Assembly: GCA_019648995.1 (NCBI GenBank) | Contig: BLXT01002187.1 | Location: 722,375-744,268, forward strand | Direction: 5' to 3' | Length of the DNA: 21,894 bases | Source of the DNA: Plakobranchus ocellatus | Lineage: Eukaryota > Mollusca > Gastropoda > Plakobranchidae | In this document: in pieces, positions 18,521 to 21,894 of the stretch | Layout: every line of letters begins with the position of its first letter | Numbering within the stretch: position 1 is the stretch's first letter | The notes under the pieces: generated by a model | Databases searched by the model: none | Seen by the model: the letters and a program-made list of their open reading frames with translations, nothing else | Told to the model about the DNA's origin: nothing | Program-made: the position numbers and the translations under genes

Positions 18521-18638
18521 GGATATAAGTGGTTCACTACGGAGCTTAGGGAAAGCTAAAACTTTGTGCCCGGAACAATTATTCTCTCATTTATTTCGTT
18601 GGCCTAATATTACTACAAACGTTAAAGGCACTTATGGC
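18521..18638 (+). pseudogene. possible DNMT2-like C-terminal relic (frameshifted)
   Basis: Two overlapping frames read KWFTTELRE (18527-18553), then AKTLCPEQLFSHLFRWPNIT and on (from 18555), with a shift of one base between them and a TAG at 18639. DNMT2/TRDMT1 C termini have the order F-T-P-x-E, A-x-L, a Phe-Pro-rich stretch, an I/V-T-T/V step, then Y-x-L-x-G-N. The words FT..E, A..LC.PEQ.FS, PNITT and TYG fall in that order here. The match is partial, judged by eye against family knowledge, and the frame is broken. Chance resemblance is a live alternative. Confidence 0.25.
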
Positions 18639-18857
18639 TAGTCATTTCTACGCTGTTGCTCTCTCACTTCTCAATACGAGGTAGACAGTGACGCCTTTGT
18701 AATTCAAGAGCCATTGAAACTGCGTTTGATCATTCTGATTATTTAATTTCTTATTTAGCACTATCTTTTGTGAAGTTATTTTTATTCCAATAGGTTCCCA
18801 GCTTTTCACTTTTAGGGAATCTTCTGCCCCATCTGCGATGTTTTCCCCTTATCTTAG

Positions 18858-18925
18858 GTAATGGTGTAGCTGTAGCAGTCGTCCGAAAGTTGATTAAATA
18901 TTTCTTAAGTGTGTATCAGAACTGA
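18858..18925 (+). CDS. possible last exon, DNMT2-like motif X
   Basis: A strong acceptor (TTTTCCCCTTATCTTAG, ending 18857) is followed by an open frame reading (G)NGVAVAVVRKLIKYFLSVYQ then N and TGA at 18923. C5-methyltransferase motif X begins G-N. In the tRNA methyltransferase DNMT2/TRDMT1 the protein ends soon after a GN-x-x-x-V-x-VV-x-KLIK-type helix, which this fits in sequence and in distance to the stop. In this model the Gly codon is split over the junction, so a phase-1 exon must precede it; the relic at 18521-18638 is not in a clean phase for that. The catalytic PPC and ENV motifs are not in the window. If real, this is a 3' terminal exon or a pseudogene end. Confidence 0.38.
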
Positions 18926-19391
18926 TGTCATAGGAAAGTTTTGGTTTTTTTTTTCAGAGAGGCCGGATTATACATTTATGTAATATTGTGATCGAATGCA
19001 GACAAACGTCTAATTGAAATGTTGGAATACACACTGATTTTAAAAAATATTGGTCGTTACACGTCTTTTGGAAAAAAGGCGAATATGTAGTGGGTTATAT
19101 GTTAATAAGTTGTACATTTTTAGGAGTGTATTATCCCTTTTGCAGAAAGTGTAATCCGATGGCATATTCCCTCTTTATATTATTTATTAAGAGCCTCTGC
19201 ATGCAACTTTCCTTACATTACTTAACTTGATTCCGGGGCTTGTTTGCATTGTTGGTATCAAAATTTATGAAATTTTTCTCCGAAACCAACACTTTGATGT
19301 AGTTGATTTCAGTATTTCAATTTCATTTTTTTTCCTTTTGAAAAAACTAAATGATAGAGTGACAGAACCCATCGAATACTAAGATGTTCAG

Positions 19392-19480
19392 GTTTTTGGC
19401 TTATGTCAGATGGCACTCATCTATGACATTAATGGAGTTGCCTACGAGTTTTTTACCTCCTATGCTCAATTGACAATCAA
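19392..19480 (+). CDS. weak exon candidate
   Basis: A 29-codon frame (VFGLCQMALIYDINGVAYEF...) lies between a TTCAG acceptor with a TACTAAG branch-like word close upstream and a GTAAAT donor at 19481. It begins in phase 0 and ends in phase 2, which fits the candidate at 20459. The pyrimidine tract is poor and I recognise no family. It could easily be a chance open frame. Confidence 0.2.
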
Positions 19481-19964
19481 GTAAATTGTGTAACTGGTTA
19501 AGTTTTTCTTGATGTAGTTTTTTACAAGTCTCTTTCCCTTTATGAAGGTGTCAGTTTCGGAAATCATAATTATAGTTTATTCAGATTAAACAGTCGTATA
19601 TACTTGCTATAATTATTATCTTCAGTACATTGTGCTCATCGTCTATTGGTAGCGACATTTTTTGAGGATTCTCTTGCACTGCATGCCTAAACTGTTGCCC
19701 GGGACGGTGCTATGTTTCTCTTTTTCAATTTCCAATACTCAATGTACACAGGACCTTTACGACACTGTCAGAATCTTGCCCTTTGTTTTGATCTGCGAGG
19801 GTTGATAGATATTAAAATCTGCTTTCAAACTTTGCCGCTCACTCTCTGCTCAAATGATATAAAGAAGGTTGTTATATGGTTGATTCCTTTCGCACCTTTA
19901 GTCTTATAGTTTTTTCCCAATTCTTGCCCCGTTTGCTTACAATTCCCAGTTGGAGTGAGATAGT

Positions 19965-20018
19965 TATGCTCATTATAACACGTTAGCTTACTATGCTCAT
20001 TATAACACGATAGCTTGC
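19965..20018. repeat. 27-bp direct repeat, two copies
   Basis: TATGCTCATTATAACACG(T/A)TAGCTT(A/G)C occurs twice head to tail (19965-19991 and 19992-20018) with two differences. No gene is seen in the surrounding DNA from 18930 to 20458 apart from the weak candidate at 19392. Confidence 0.93.
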
Positions 20019-20458
20019 ACCCAAAGTGCCTCTTTTGTCGTTGGAAAAAATCGAGCCAGGTGATTGTCTTACAAAAGAAAGTGTCTGCAGGTTTTGATCT
20101 CTTTGCAGCATAAAGTTGTTTTTGCGAGTATAAAGGAATGATGTGTTTTACTGGAGCGAAAAAATAAAAATGACCGATCAGTGCTCTTGAGCAGTATTCA
20201 TAGTTGCTTGATATTGAGGATTGGGCATTATATATTTGACACTGTATTAAAATTTGGAAATTAATATAAAAGCTGCAACTCTTTAAGAGGTTTACAGTTT
20301 TAGTTCTTACGGAGCGTTTGTCAGTAAGATCTGTTAGTAACGGATGGGATACTTGGTGTCACAACGTATTCCTTTGAGTATTCTGAAAAAGCAGTATCGA
20401 TCTGTTTGGGTTGTGAACCCTCTCTACATTCCAAAAAGTTTCATTGTTCATTCTGCAG

Positions 20459-20517
20459 CCTACTTGTGTCCATGAGCTTTATTTCCATAAATGAACCTTG
20501 CGCGACAGAAATTCTTG
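20459..20517 (+). CDS. weak exon candidate
   Basis: A good acceptor (TTCATTGTTCATTCTGCAG) and a GTAAGG donor (20518) bound a frame of 19 codons, LLVSMSFISINEPCATEIL, entering in phase 2 and leaving in phase 1. The phase fits 19392-19480, but the roughly 980-base gap and the unrecognised sequence leave this weak. The longer open frame over it (20406-20606) has no independent support. Confidence 0.22.
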
Positions 20518-20519
20518 GT

Positions 20520-21894
20520 AAGGCCTTGGTCTCGAGTTTAGATAACGCGATTCTCTGCTTTTCACCTTTAATAGTCATTCTGATAGACGTAAAACTGGCA
20601 TATTAATTATAATCGATGCCTTTTTATATCTTAAGCCACTGAAAACAGACTGAAATAAACCGATTCTTTGATTTTCAACATTTTTAAAATTCAGTAAGAT
20701 AGTTTAAACATATATAGAGGGGATGTATAATAATAAATCTCATTGGCGAGATTCATCCTAGCCCTTAACAGCTTAAAAATTTAATAGACTTGACATGCGA
20801 GGACGAACCATGAGAATGATATAATAATTATGTTGACATAGTCTCATGAATTAGCTCAGGCCATATTGAATCTAATGACCTGTTTGAGCATAACAAACAA
20901 AATTTCATGGAGCTTCAATAAAATGTTCCGAATCTCGATGTCAAAATAGATTCATGGAACCGAACTGTACAAATCGCTGGCCAGCATACCGCACAAAGTT
21001 CCACAGGTGCAGCAGTATCTGAAACCTATCTCCTTACTAACCGCCTCCTCTACTAACATCTAACAGCATGCTTATCTTTAATTTTTGGAACAAATGCATC
21101 TGTGGAATAATTATAACTTGAAAAAAAACCAAGTACTAGTTGATAGACTGCAGAATTTGTTTTTAAAAATTGCTCTGAAAGCGGAAGTTTTTATGCCGTG
21201 TGACAAGGACTGATATATCTGTGATGAAACGAAAATACTTCTAGATCTCATTCTTTATGGTTCGTCATAGATACAACTTAATATGAAGCAATGCAGTAAT
21301 TTTAACAAGTCTTTTAATGAGGCTATAAATGCAATGGAATAAAGAAGGAATTCTTTTTATAAAAAAAAATCTTGAAACAATATGACATTAATACTGTGTA
21401 AGTGCAGAAAATTGTGAGAAATATAGATGGCGCAAACAATTGTGGCCGTTTTAATGAATAATTATTCGAAGAACTTATTCATTCAAAGCAAGGTTTATGA
21501 TGCTCTGAATTTTAAAAAAGCTTTTAATCACAATTGTCTTCTTCAGATCTTTCAGATTATTTTTGATCGTTTTCCTGTTGCTCATTCTTTTAGTTTCTCC
21601 AAACATTTGCGTTCTCTTTTTCAATTGTCTGTGCTTTCTGCAGTTTTATTTGAATCGATTGCTATTCCGGGCCATGTTTTCTGATCTTCGAAGCCGACAT
21701 GAATCTCAGAGTTTGCATTCTTTGTGACCTACCTGAAGTAAATATCACATCGATTTCAGTTTTTAGAAAAGTTTATTGTGAAGATTTTTCGGAAGGCTTA
21801 GAAAACGAGTAGGCGTATCTTTTGTTCGAGAAGTTATAAACTTCATAAAGTCTTGCAGCTCTATAGTCAAGAGGGGCTAGGGATTGGCAATATG
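20520..21894. other. AT-rich stretch, nothing supportable
   Basis: No shared repeat, RNA gene or convincing exon. The longest open frame (21427-21684, + strand) contains YDALNFKKAFNHNCLLQ, which loosely recalls the first catalytic block of LINE reverse transcriptases but lacks its Asp residues and any further motif, so it is not called. Confidence 0.5.

Noticed and set aside
19392-19480. VPS35-like reading of GVAYEFF
   Set aside because: Only about five residues agree with the retromer subunit, a highly conserved protein in which a true exon would match far better.
21427-21684. Reverse transcriptase-like word YDALNFKKAFNHNCLLQ
   Set aside because: It lacks the catalytic Asp residues, the YxDD block and any neighbouring LINE sequence. 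Lys/Asn/Phe-rich words are common in AT-rich DNA.

Overview
The window is AT-rich eukaryotic DNA, almost certainly from an invertebrate animal. It has dinucleotide microsatellites, a tRNA-derived SINE with recognisable A and B boxes, short splice-bounded open frames instead of long ORFs, and no prokaryotic gene layout. A lophotrochozoan such as a mollusc is a guess from the look of the repeats, not something shown here. All reading was by eye; no alignment or search was run.

Layout. 1-2180 is a low-complexity flank: (TC)n at the left edge, AGATCT-rich patches, a possible tiny first exon (572-598, + strand), a coding-looking minus-strand frame (1243-1494), and a CT tract broken by evenly spaced TTGCGCGC blocks. 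From about 2180 to about 14065 the DNA is an irregular tandem array. Units 1-3 (about 4775-12695) measure about 2.4, 2.95 and 2.55 kb. A partial unit 4 runs to 14065, and a much more diverged copy lies on the left (about 2180-4770). The units share a fixed order of blocks, a conserved 26-base inverted repeat, and many copies of a roughly 70-base hairpin-rich module that resembles a tRNA. I see no convincing coding region in the array; the short ORFs recur because the DNA recurs. A SINE with a probable target-site duplication sits inside one module of unit 4.

From about 15.05 kb rightward the character changes. A chain of five short open frames on the + strand (15052-15116, 15195-15265, 15820-15898, 16199-16268, 16780-16917) is bounded by splice-like sites whose phases fit together, and it ends in a frame with a clear hydrophobic segment. 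I do not recognise the protein. A further coding-looking frame (16965-17057) follows in a different phase. The acceptor and first half of the hydrophobic exon lie in a recent ~180-bp tandem duplication. Old relatives of the SINE lie at 17.19-17.68 kb. At 18.52-18.93 kb there are broken matches to the C-terminal end of the DNMT2/TRDMT1 tRNA methyltransferase family. The rest (18.93-21.89 kb) is mostly featureless, with two weak exon candidates in compatible phase and one 27-bp direct repeat.

The two most notable items are the array with its tRNA-like modules and conserved palindrome, and the unrecognised membrane-protein gene whose exon is caught in a tandem duplication.
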